Below are positions 53,154-64,000 of a stretch of DNA of 64,000 nt, piece after piece (position 1 is the first letter of the stretch; each line of letters begins with the position of its first letter). The stretch spans positions 558,001 to 622,000 of the forward strand of contig OZ059899.1 in assembly GCA_964057225.1 (NCBI GenBank), in the 5' to 3' direction. This stretch comes from Auanema rhodensis (taxonomy: Eukaryota; Nematoda; Chromadorea; Rhabditida; Rhabditidae). A program made the position numbers and the translations under genes. Under the pieces are notes generated by a model. That model was not told where the DNA came from and did no database searches. It saw only the letters and a list, made by a program, of their open reading frames with translations.

Positions 53154-54385
53154 ATCACGTGTACATTTAATTAGCATAAATTAAAGTTCACGTAAATTTC
53201 AAAGTCATGGTTACCATGCACCAATATCAATAAAAATTTGTTTTTAGACTAATATGGACATGGGGAATCTAATTTTGGAAACCGAATCTCTTTATCTTTC
53301 ACGTGAAGCGAGTTACATACCAAGTGCACATCACGTGTACATTTAATTAGCATAAATTAAAGTTCACGTAAATTTCAAAGTCATGGTTACCATGCACCAA
53401 TACCAATAAAAATTTGTTTTTAGACTAATATGGACATGGGGAATCTAATTTTGAAAACCGCATCTCTTTATCTTTCACGTGAAGCGAGTTACATACCAAG
53501 GGCACATCACGTGTACATTTAATTAGCATAAATTAAAGTTCACGTAAATTTCAAAGTCATGGTTACCATGCACCAATATCAATAAAAATTTGTTTTTAGA
53601 CTAATATGGACATGGGGAATCTAATTTTGAAAACCGCATCTCTTTATCTTTCACGTGAAGCGAGTTACATACCAAGGGCACATCACGTGTACATTTAATT
53701 AGCATAAATTAAAGTTCACGTAAATTTCAAAGTCATGGTTACCATGCACCAATATCAATAAAAATTTGTTTTTAGACTAATATGGACATGGGGAATCTAA
53801 TTTTGAAAACCGCATCTCTTTATCTTTCACGTGAAGCGAGTTACATACCAAGTGCACATCACGTGTACATTTAATTAGCATAAATTAAAGTTCACGTAAA
53901 TTTCAAAGTCATGGTTACCATGAACCAATATCAATAAAAATTTGTTTTTAGACTAATATGGACATGGGGAATCTAATTTTGAAAACCGCATCTCTTTATC
54001 TTTCACGTGAAGCGAGTTACATACCAAGGGCACATCACGTGTACATTTAATTAGCATAAATTAAAGTTCACGTAAATTTCAAAGTCATGGTTACCATGCA
54101 CCAATATCAATAAAAATTTGTTTTTAGACTAATATGGACATGGGGAATCTAATTTTGGAAACCGAATCTCTTTATCTTTCACGTGAAGCGAGTTACATAC
54201 CAAGTGCACATCACGTGTACATTTAATTAGCATAAATTAAAGTTCACGTAAATTTCAAAGTCATGGTTACCATGCACCAATACCAATAAAAATTTGTTTT
54301 TAGACTAATATGGACATGGGGAATCTAATTTTGAAAACCGCATCTCTTTATCTTTCACGTGAAGCGAGTTACATACCAAGTGCAC
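53154..54385 (-). repeat. Second, divergent 5-monomer periodicity
   Basis: The monomer pair TTTTGGAAACCGAATC then CACCAATACCAAT at 53154-53505 recurs exactly 880 bp later at 54034-54385. The three monomers between are plain. The TACCAAT change (53401 and 54281) is private to these two, so this is a separate local duplication and not a continuation of the 50162-52273 repeat. Confidence 0.85.
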
Positions 54386-55969
54386 ATCACGTGTACATTT
54401 AATTAGCATAAATTAAAGTTCACGTAAATTTCAAAGTCATGGTTACCATGAACCAATATCAATAAAAATTTGTTTTTAGACTAATATGGACATGGGGAAT
54501 CTAATTTTGAAAACCGCATCTCTTTATCTTTCACGTGAAGCGAGTTACATACCAAGTGCACATCACGTGTACATTTAATTAGCATAAATTAAAGTTCACG
54601 TGAATTTCAAAGTCATGGTTACCATGCACAAATATCAATAAAAATTTGTTTTTAGACTAATATGGACATGGGGAATCTAATTTTGAAAACCGCATCTCTT
54701 TATCTTTCACGTGAAGCGAGTTACATACCAAGGGCACATCACGTGTACATTTAATTAGCATAAATTAAAGTTCACGTAAATTTCAAAGTCATGGTTACCA
54801 TGCACCAATATCAATAAAAATTTGTTTTTAGACTAATATGGACATGGGGAATCTAATTTTGAAAACCGCATCTCTTTATCTTTCACGTGAAGCGAGTTAC
54901 ATACCAAGGGCACATCACGTGTACATTTAATTAGCATAAATTAAAGTTCACGTAAATTTCAAAGTCATGGTTACCATGCACCAATATCAATAAAAATTTG
55001 TTTTTAGACTAATATGGACATGGGGAATCTAATTTTGAAAACCGCATCTCTTTATCTTTCACGTGAAGCGAGTTACATACCAAGTGCACATCACGTGTAC
55101 ATTTAATTAGCATAAATTAAAGTTCACGTAAATTTCAAAGTCATGGTTACCATGAACCAATATCAATAAAAATTTGTTTTTAGACTAATATGGACATGGG
55201 GAATCTAATTTTGAAAACCGCATCTCTTTATCTTTCACGTGAAGCGAGTTACATACCAAGGGCACATCACGTGTACATTTAATTAGCATAAATTAAAGTT
55301 CACGTAAATTTCAAAGTCATGGTTACCATGCACAAATATCAATAAAAATTTGTTTTTAGACTAATATGGACATGGGGAATCTAATTTTGAAAACCGCATC
55401 TCTTTATCTTTCACGTGAAGCGAGTTACATACCAAGTGCACATCACGTGTACATTTAATTAGCATAAATTAAAGTTCACGTAAATTTCAAAGTCATGGTT
55501 ACCATGAACCAATATCAATAAAAATTTGTTTTTAGACTAATATGGACATGGGGAATCTAATTTTGAAAACCGCATCTCTTTATCTTTCACGTGAAGCGAG
55601 TTACATACCAAGTGCACATCACGTGTACATTTAATTAGCATAAATTAAAGTTCACGTAAATTTCAAAGTCATGGTTACCATGAACCAATATCAATAAAAA
55701 TTTGTTTTTAGACTAATATGGACATGGGGAATCTAATTTTGAAAACCGCATCTCTTTATCGTTCACGTGAAGCGAGTTACATACCAAGTGCACATCACGT
55801 GTACATTTAATTAGCATAAATTAAAGTTCACGTAAATTTCAAAGTCATGGTTACCATGCACCAATATCAATAAAAATTTGTTTTTAGACTAATATGGACA
55901 TGGGGAATCTAATTTTGAAAACCGCATCTCTTTATCTTTCACGTGAAGCGAGTTACATACCAAGTGCAC

Positions 55970-56061
55970 ATCACTTTAGACTAATATGGACATGGGGAAT
56001 CTAATTTTGAAAACCGCATCTCTTTATCGTTCACGTGAAGCGAGTTACATACCAAGTGCAC
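55970..56061 (-). repeat. 92 bp truncated monomer 1
   Basis: The + strand reads CATCAC directly into TTTAGACTAA at 55974/55975. Monomer positions 88-171 (84 bp) are missing; positions 1-87 and 172-176 remain. The lost part includes the CATGGTAACCATG and AT-rich dyads and breaks two of the three ACGTGA motifs. I see no microhomology at the joint. The remaining part has the TATCGTTCAC (GAACGATA) variant, so the parent was a monomer of that class. Confidence 0.95.
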
Positions 56062-57821
56062 ATCACGTGTACATTTAATTAGCATAAATTAAAGTTCACG
56101 TAAATTTCAAAGTCATGGTTACCATGCACCAATATCAATAAAAATTTGTTTTTAGACTAATATGGACATGGGGAATCTTATTTTGGAAACCGAATCTCTT
56201 TATCTTTCACGTGAAGCGAGTTACATACCAAGTGCACATCACGTGTACATTTAATTAGCATAAATTGAAGTTCACGTAAATTTCAAAGTCATGGTTACCA
56301 TGAACCAATATCAATAAAAATTTGTTTTTAGACTAATATGGACATGGGGAATCTAATTTTGAAAACCGCATCTCTTTATCTTTCACGTGAAGCGAGTTAC
56401 ATACCAAGTGCACATCACGTGTACATTTAATTAGCATAAATTAAAGTTCACGTAAATTTCAAAGTCATGGTTACCATGCACCAATATCAATAAAAAATTT
56501 TTTTTAGACTAATATGGACATGGGGAATCTAATTTTGAAAACCGCATCTCTTTATCTTTCACGTGAAGCGAGTTACATACCAAGTGCACATCACGTGTAC
56601 ATTTAATTAGCATAAATTAAAGTTCACGTAAATTTCAAAGTCATGGTTACCAAGCACCAATATCAATAAAAATTTGTTTTTAGACTAATATGGACATGGG
56701 GAATCTAATTTTGAAAACCGCATCTCTTTATCTTTCACGTGAAGCGAGTTACATACCAAGGGCACATCACGTGTACATTTAATTAGCATAAATTAAAGCT
56801 CACGTAAATTTCAAAGTCATGGTTACCATGCACCAATATCAATAAAAATTTGTTTTTAGACTAATATGGACATGGGGAATCTAATTTTGAAAACCGCATC
56901 TCTTTATCTTTCACGTGAAGCGAGTTACATACCAAGTGCACATCACGTGTACATTTAATTAGCATAAATTAAAGTTCACGTAAATTTCAAAGTCATGGTT
57001 ACCATGAACCAATATCAATAAAAATTTGTTTTTAGACTAATATGGACATGGGGAATCTAATTTTGAAAACCGCATCTCTTTATCTTTCACGTGAAGCGAG
57101 TTACATACCAAGGGCACATCACGTGTACATTTAATTAGCATAAATTAAAGTTCACGTAAATTTCAAAGTCATGGTTACCATGAACCAATATCAATAAAAA
57201 TTTGTTTTTAGACTAATATGGACATGGGGAATCTAATTTTGAAAACCGCATCTCTTTATCTTTCACGTGAAGCGAGTTACATACCAAGTGCACATCACGT
57301 GTACATTTAATTAGCATAAATTAAAGTTCACGTAAATTTCAAAGTCATGGTTACCATGCACCAATATCAATAAAAATTTGTTTTTAGACTAATATGGACA
57401 TGGGGAATCTTATTTTGGAAACCGAATCTCTTTATCTTTCACGTGAAGCGAGTTACATACCAAGTGCACATCACGTGTACATTTAATTAGCATAAATTAA
57501 AGTTCACGTAAATTTCAAAGTCATGGTTACCATGAACCAATATCAATAAAAATTTGTTTTTAGACTAATATGGACATGGGGAATCTAATTTTGAAAACCG
57601 CATCTCTTTATCGTTCACGTGAAGCGAGTTACATACCAAGTGCACATCACGTGTACATTTAATTAGCATAAATTAAAGTTCACGTAAATTTCAAAGTCAT
57701 GGTTACCATGCACCAATATCAATAAAAATTTGTTTTTAGACTAATATGGACATGGGGAATCTAATTTTGAAAACCGCATCTCTTTATCTTTCACGTGAAG
57801 CGAGTTACATACCAAGTGCAC
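55970..57821 (-). repeat. Higher-order repeat with truncated monomer, copy 1 (1852 bp)
   Basis: Begins with a 92 bp truncated monomer followed by ten full monomers (92 + 1760 bp). In + strand order: truncated copy with ATCGTTCAC; CTTATTTTGGAAACCGAATC; GAAGTTC; AAAAAATTTTTTTTAG; CCAAGCACC; AAGCTCACG; two plain; a second CTTATTTTGG copy; a TATCGTTCAC copy; plain. The unit length is not a multiple of 176, so each truncated copy shifts the register of the array. Confidence 0.92.
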
Positions 57822-57913
57822 ATCACTTTAGACTAATATGGACATGGGGAATCTAATTTTGAAAACCGCATCTCTTTATCGTTCACGTGAAGCGAGTTAC
57901 ATACCAAGTGCAC
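57822..57913 (-). repeat. 92 bp truncated monomer 2
   Basis: Identical joint at 57826/57827 with the same GAACGATA variant. It is 1852 bp after the first. The identical breakpoint shows it was copied as part of the higher-order repeat and did not arise separately. Confidence 0.95.
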
Positions 57914-59849
57914 ATCACGTGTACATTTAATTAGCATAAATTAAAGTTCACGTAAATTTCAAAGTCATGGTTACCATGCACCAATATCAATAAAAATTTG
58001 TTTTTAGACTAATATGGACATGGGGAATCTTATTTTGGAAACCGAATCTCTTTATCTTTCACGTGAAGCGAGTTACATACCAAGTGCACATCACGTGTAC
58101 ATTTAATTAGCATAAATTGAAGTTCACGTAAATTTCAAAGTCATGGTTACCATGAACCAATATCAATAAAAATTTGTTTTTAGACTAATATGGACATGGG
58201 GAATCTAATTTTGAAAACCGCATCTCTTTATCTTTCACGTGAAGCGAGTTACATACCAAGTGCACATCACGTGTACATTTAATTAGCATAAATTAAAGTT
58301 CACGTAAATTTCAAAGTCATGGTTACCATGCACCAATATCAATAAAAAATTTTTTTTAGACTAATATGGACATGGGGAATCTAATTTTGAAAACCGCATC
58401 TCTTTATCTTTCACGTGAAGCGAGTTACATACCAAGTGCACATCACGTGTACATTTAATTAGCATAAATTAAAGTTCACGTAAATTTCAAAGTCATGGTT
58501 ACCAAGCACCAATATCAATAAAAATTTGTTTTTAGACTAATATGGACATGGGGAATCTAATTTTGAAAACCGCATCTCTTTATCTTTCACGTGAAGCGAG
58601 TTACATACCAAGGGCACATCACGTGTACATTTAATTAGCATAAATTAAAGCTCACGTAAATTTCAAAGTCATGGTTACCATGCACCAATATCAATAAAAA
58701 TTTGTTTTTAGACTAATATGGACATGGGGAATCTAATTTTGAAAACCGCATCTCTTTATCTTTCACGTGAAGCGAGTTACATACCAAGGGCACATCACGT
58801 GTACATTTAATTAGCATAAATTAAAGCTCACGTAAATTTCAAAGTCATGGTTACCATGCACCAATATCAATAAAAATTTGTTTTTAGACTAATATGGACA
58901 TGGGGAATCTAATTTTGAAAACCGCATCTCTTTATCTTTCACGTGAAGCGAGTTACATACCAAGTGCACATCACGTGTACATTTAATTAGCATAAATTAA
59001 AGTTCACGTAAATTTCAAAGTCATGGTTACCATGAACCAATATCAATAAAAATTTGTTTTTAGACTAATATGGACATGGGGAATCTAATTTTGAAAACCG
59101 CATCTCTTTATCTTTCACGTGAAGCGAGTTACATACCAAGGGCACATCACGTGTACATTTAATTAGCATAAATTAAAGTTCACGTAAATTTCAAAGTCAT
59201 GGTTACCATGAACCAATATCAATAAAAATTTGTTTTTAGACTAATATGGACATGGGGAATCTAATTTTGAAAACCGCATCTCTTTATCTTTCACGTGAAG
59301 CGAGTTACATACCAAGTGCACATCACGTGTACATTTAATTAGCATAAATTAAAGTTCACGTAAATTTCAAAGTCATGGTTACCATGCACCAATATCAATA
59401 AAAATTTGTTTTTAGACTAATATGGACATGGGGAATCTTATTTTGGAAACCGAATCTCTTTATCTTTCACGTGAAGCGAGTTACATACCAAGTGCACATC
59501 ACGTGTACATTTAATTAGCATAAATTAAAGTTCACGTAAATTTCAAAGTCATGGTTACCATGAACCAATATCAATAAAAATTTGTTTTTAGACTAATATG
59601 GACATGGGGAATCTAATTTTGAAAACCGCATCTCTTTATCGTTCACGTGAAGCGAGTTACATACCAAGTGCACATCACGTGTACATTTAATTAGCATAAA
59701 TTAAAGTTCACGTAAATTTCAAAGTCATGGTTACCATGCACCAATATCAATAAAAATTTGTTTTTAGACTAATATGGACATGGGGAATCTAATTTTGAAA
59801 ACCGCATCTCTTTATCTTTCACGTGAAGCGAGTTACATACCAAGTGCAC
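57822..59849 (-). repeat. Higher-order repeat with truncated monomer, copy 2 (2028 bp)
   Basis: Same order as copy 1, with one extra monomer: AAGCTCACG occurs twice in succession (near 58650 and 58825). The length is 92 + 11 x 176. This one-monomer difference is what unequal exchange between adjacent monomers would give. Confidence 0.92.
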
Positions 59850-59941
59850 ATCACTTTAGACTAATATGGACATGGGGAATCTAATTTTGAAAACCGCATC
59901 TCTTTATCGTTCACGTGAAGCGAGTTACATACCAAGTGCAC
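59850..59941 (-). repeat. 92 bp truncated monomer 3
   Basis: Identical joint at 59854/59855, 2028 bp after the second, with the same GAACGATA variant and the same following CTTATTTTGG monomer. Confidence 0.95.
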
Positions 59942-62933
59942 ATCACGTGTACATTTAATTAGCATAAATTAAAGTTCACGTAAATTTCAAAGTCATGGTT
60001 ACCATGCACCAATATCAATAAAAATTTGTTTTTAGACTAATATGGACATGGGGAATCTTATTTTGGAAACCGAATCTCTTTATCTTTCACGTGAAGCGAG
60101 TTACATACCAAGTGCACATCACGTGTACATTTAATTAGCATAAATTGAAGTTCACGTAAATTTCAAAGTCATGGTTACCATGAACCAATATCAATAAAAA
60201 TTTGTTTTTAGACTAATATGGACATGGGGAATCTAATTTTGAAAACCGCATCTCTTTATCTTTCACGTGAAGCGAGTTACATACCAAGTGCACATCACGT
60301 GTACATTTAATTAGCATAAATTAAAGTTCACGTAAATTTCAAAGTCATGGTTACCATGCACCAATATCAATAAAAAATTTTTTTTAGACTAATATGGACA
60401 TGGGGAATCTAATTTTGAAAACCGCATCTCTTTATCTTTCACGTGAAGCGAGTTACATACCAAGTGCACATCACGTGTACATTTAATTAGCATAAATTAA
60501 AGTTCACGTAAATTTCAAAGTCATGGTTACCAAGCACCAATATCAATAAAAATTTGTTTTTAGACTAATATGGACATGGGGAATCTAATTTTGAAAACCG
60601 CATCTCTTTATCTTTCACGTGAAGCGAGTTACATACCAAGGGCACATCACGTGTACATTTAATTAGCATAAATTAAAGCTCACGTAAATTTCAAAGTCAT
60701 GGTTACCATGCACCAATATCAATAAAAATTTGTTTTTAGACTAATATGGACATGGGGAATCTAATTTTGAAAACCGCATCTCTTTATCTTTCACGTGAAG
60801 CGAGTTACATACCAAGTGCACATCACGTGTACATTTAATTAGCATAAATTAAAGTTCACGTAAATTTCAAAGTCATGGTTACCATGAACCAATATCAATA
60901 AAAATTTGTTTTTAGACTAATATGGACATGGGGAATCTAATTTTGAAAACCGCATCTCTTTATCTTTCACGTGAAGCGAGTTACATACCAAGGGCACATC
61001 ACGTGTACATTTAATTAGCATAAATTAAAGTTCACGTAAATTTCAAAGTCATGGTTACCATGCACCAATATCAATAAAAATTTGTTTTTAGACTAATATG
61101 GACATGGGGAATCTAATTTTGAAAACCGCATCTCTTTATCTTTCACGTGAAGCGAGTTACATACCAAGTGCACATCACGTGTACATTTAATTAGCATAAA
61201 TTAAAGTTCACGTAAATTTCAAAGTCATGGTTACCATGCACCAATATCAATAAAAATTTGTTTTTAGACTAATATGGACATGGGGAATCTAATTTTTAAA
61301 ACCGCATCTCTTTATCTTTCACGTGAAGCGAGTTACATACCAAGGGCACATCACGTGTACATTTAATTAGCATAAATTAAAGTTCACGTAAATTTCAAAG
61401 TCATGGTTATCATGCACCAATATCAATAAAAATTTGTTTTTAGACTAATATGGACATGGGGAATCTAATTTTGAAAACCGCATCTCTTTATCTTTCACGT
61501 GAAGCGAGTTACATACCAAGGGCACATCACGTGTACATTTAATTAGCATAAATTAAAGTTCACGTAAATTTCAAAGTCATGGTTACCATGCACCAATATC
61601 AATAAAAATTTGTTTTTAGACTAATATGGACATGGGGAATCTAATTTTGAAAACCGCATCTCTTTATCTTTCACGTGAAGCGAGTTACATACCAAGTGCA
61701 CATCACGTGTACATTTAATTAGCATAAATTAAAGTTCACGTAAATTTCAAAGTCATGGTTACCATGAACCAATATCAATAAAAATTTGTTTTTAGACTAA
61801 TATGGACATGGGGAATCTAATTTTGAAAACCGCATCTCTTTATCTCTCACGTGAAGCGAGTTACATACCAAGGGCACATCACGTGTACATTTAATTAGCA
61901 TAAATTGAAGTTCACGTAAATTTCAAAGTCATGGTTACCATGAACCAATATCAATAAAAATTTGTTTTTAGACTAATATGGACATGGGGAATCTAATTTT
62001 GAAAACCGCATCTCTTTATCTTTCACGTGAAGCGAGTTACATACCAAGGGCACATCACGTGTACATTTAATTAGCATAAATTAAAGTTCACGTAAATTTC
62101 AAAGTCATGGTTACCATGCACCAATATCAATAAAAATTTGTTTTTAGACTAATATGGACATGGGGAATCTAATTTTGAAAACCGCATCTCTTTATCTTTC
62201 ACGTGAAGCGAGTTACATACCAAGTGCACATCACGTGTACATTTAATTAGCATAAATTAAAGTTCACGTGAATTTCAAAGTCATGGTTACCATGCACAAA
62301 TATCAATAAAAATTTGTTTTTAGACTAATATGGACATGGGGAATCTAATTTTGAAAACCGCATCTCTTTATCTTTCACGTGAAGCGAGTTACATACCAAG
62401 TGCACATCACGTGTACATTTAATTAGCATAAATTAAAGTTCACGTAAATTTCAAAGTCATGGTTACCATGCACCAATATCAATAAAAATTTGTTTTTAGA
62501 CTAATATGGACATGGGGAATCTAATTTTGAAAACCGCATCTCTTTATCTTTCACGTGAAGCGAGTTACATACCAAGTGCACATCACGTGTACATTTAATT
62601 AGCATAAATTAAAGTTCACGTAAATTTCAAAGTCATGGTTACCATGAACCAATATCAATAAAAATTTGTTTTTAGACTAATATGGACATGGGGAATCTAA
62701 TTTTGAAAACCGCATCTCTTTATCGTTCACGTGAAGCGAGTTACATACCAAGTGCACATCACGTGTACATTTAATTAGCATAAATTAAAGTTCACGTAAA
62801 TTTCAAAGTCATGGTTACCATGCACCAATATCAATAAAAATTTGTTTTTAGACTAATATGGACATGGGGAATCTAATTTTGAAAACCGCATCTCTTTATC
62901 TTTCACGTGAAGCGAGTTACATACCAAGTGCAC
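59850..62933 (-). repeat. Higher-order repeat with truncated monomer, copy 3 (3084 bp)
   Basis: Starts like copies 1 and 2 (truncated copy, CTTATTTTGG, GAAGTTC, A/T run, CCAAGCACC, AAGCTCACG) and ends with the TATCGTTCAC monomer and a plain one. It holds 17 full monomers and lacks the second CTTATTTTGG copy. Added monomers carry AATTTTTAAAACC (near 61290), GGTTATCATG (near 61405), TATCTCTCAC (near 61843) and CACGTGAATTTC with CACAAATATC (near 62265), markers otherwise seen outside this repeat. Confidence 0.9.
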
Positions 62934-63025
62934 ATCACTTTAGACTAATATGGACATGGGGAATCTAATTTTGAAAACCGCATCTCTTTATCGTTCACGT
63001 GAAGCGAGTTACATACCAAGTGCAC
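62934..63025 (-). repeat. 92 bp truncated monomer 4
   Basis: Identical joint at 62938/62939, 3084 bp after the third, with the same flanking monomers on both sides. Confidence 0.95.
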
Positions 63026-64000
63026 ATCACGTGTACATTTAATTAGCATAAATTAAAGTTCACGTAAATTTCAAAGTCATGGTTACCATGCACCAATATC
63101 AATAAAAATTTGTTTTTAGACTAATATGGACATGGGGAATCTTATTTTGGAAACCGAATCTCTTTATCTTTCACGTGAAGCGAGTTACATACCAAGTGCA
63201 CATCACGTGTACATTTAATTAGCATAAATTGAAGTTCACGTAAATTTCAAAGTCATGGTTACCATGAACCAATATCAATAAAAATTTGTTTTTAGACTAA
63301 TATGGACATGGGGAATCTAATTTTGAAAACCGCATCTCTTTATCTTTCACGTGAAGCGAGTTACATACCAAGTGCACATCACGTGTACATTTAATTAGCA
63401 TAAATTAAAGTTCACGTAAATTTCAAAGTCATGGTTACCATGCACCAATATCAATAAAAAATTTTTTTTAGACTAATATGGACATGGGGAATCTAATTTT
63501 GAAAACCGCATCTCTTTATCTTTCACGTGAAGCGAGTTACATACCAAGTGCACATCACGTGTACATTTAATTAGCATAAATTAAAGTTCACGTAAATTTC
63601 AAAGTCATGGTTACCAAGCACCAATATCAATAAAAATTTGTTTTTAGACTAATATGGACATGGGGAATCTAATTTTGAAAACCGCATCTCTTTATCTTTC
63701 ACGTGAAGCGAGTTACATACCAAGGGCACATCACGTGTACATTTAATTAGCATAAATTAAAGCTCACGTAAATTTCAAAGTCATGGTTACCATGCACCAA
63801 TATCAATAAAAATTTGTTTTTAGACTAATATGGACATGGGGAATCTAATTTTGAAAACCGCATCTCTTTATCTTTCACGTGAAGCGAGTTACATACCAAG
63901 TGCACATCACGTGTACATTTAATTAGCATAAATTAAAGTTCACGTAAATTTCAAAGTCATGGTTACCATGAACCAATATCAATAAAAATTTGTTTTTAGA
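62934..64000 (-). repeat. Higher-order repeat with truncated monomer, copy 4, cut by the window end
   Basis: Truncated monomer, CTTATTTTGG (63142), GAAGTTC, AAAAAATTTTTTTTAG (near 63460), CCAAGCACC (near 63615), AAGCTCACG (near 63762) and the start of a plain monomer. This is the same order as the earlier copies, so the repeat continues past the window. Confidence 0.92.

Larger units (their letters stand above)
39053..64000 (-). repeat. 176 bp satellite, reverse arm of the array
   Basis: The same monomer runs here on the opposite strand to the end of the window. It starts at monomer position 23 and ends at position 82. The length agrees with 143 complete registers plus 23 nt and 95 nt partials, once two 1 bp deletions (near 46050 and 49216) and four 84 bp deletions (joints after 55974, 57826, 59854 and 62938) are counted. 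Some variants are shared with the forward arm, including position 40 A, 30 A, 64 A, 84 A, 33 C and 45 T. Others are seen only here, such as a T to A change that gives GAACAT beside the CACGTG, and CGATA within the AT-rich part. The array continues past the window edge. Confidence 0.98.

Noticed and set aside
1-64000. CRISPR array
   Set aside because: The repeat is a continuous 176 bp unit with no unique spacers between short repeats, and there are no cas genes. The structure is tandem satellite.
1-64000. CENP-B box in the monomer
   Set aside because: No copy I inspected fits TTCGNNNNANNCGGG. The GATTCGG variant supplies TTCG, but no CGGG follows at the right distance.
1-64000. A named satellite family or species assignment
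   Set aside because: Several plant and animal centromeric satellites have units of about 170-180 bp, but I did not recognise this sequence. A database search with the 881-1056 monomer would decide.

Overview
The whole 64 kb window is one tandem satellite DNA array. I see no gene, RNA gene, transposon, telomere repeat or unique sequence in it. The unit is a 176 bp monomer, about 68% A+T in the consensus (56 G+C of 176 by hand count). Neighbouring copies differ at only a handful of positions. A long, homogeneous, AT-rich array with nested multi-monomer repeats and a nucleosome-scale unit is typical of eukaryotic centromeric or other heterochromatic satellite. The sequence alone does not tell me the species, or whether it is plant or animal. 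I did not recognise the monomer as a named family.

Layout. From 1 to 39051 the monomers run on the + strand: 221 complete copies and a 222nd that is cut. At 39051-39053 the array flips within one or two bases, and from 39053 to 64000 the same monomer runs on the - strand: 143 complete registers plus a partial at each end. The length of each arm is fully explained by 176 bp steps and a few indels. The forward arm has one net 2 bp and one 1 bp deletion. The reverse arm has two 1 bp deletions and four copies of an identical 84 bp deletion.

Sub-structure. Single-base variants act as barcodes and show many multi-monomer duplications. In the forward arm these are a 15-monomer block repeated 26 monomers away (1.6-8.8 kb), a 7-mer tandem (8.8-11.3 kb), a 9-mer tandem (16.5-19.7 kb), a 6-mer (19.7-21.3 kb), a recurring 8-monomer module (21.8, 24.6, 28.3 and 33.1 kb) and an 11-monomer block repeated 25 monomers away (30.1 and 34.5 kb). 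The reverse arm holds a 16-mer made of two related 8-mer halves (40.3-45.9 kb), an 11-monomer duplication (44.5 and 47.7 kb), a 5-mer (50.2-52.3 kb) and a 10- to 17-mer higher-order repeat punctuated by a 92 bp truncated monomer (56.0-64.0 kb).

Relation of the arms. Variant haplotypes are layered in the same order on both sides of the flip. Inner forward haplotypes recur in the inner reverse arm. A five-monomer cassette from the outer forward arm (2.1-3.0 and 6.7-7.6 kb) recurs in the same order, on its own strand, in the outer reverse arm (56.0-56.8 kb and three more copies). This suggests an inverted duplication or inversion of an array that was already structured, followed by independent local expansion in each arm. 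No protein-based or RNA-based system is present; what deserves attention is the architecture of the satellite.
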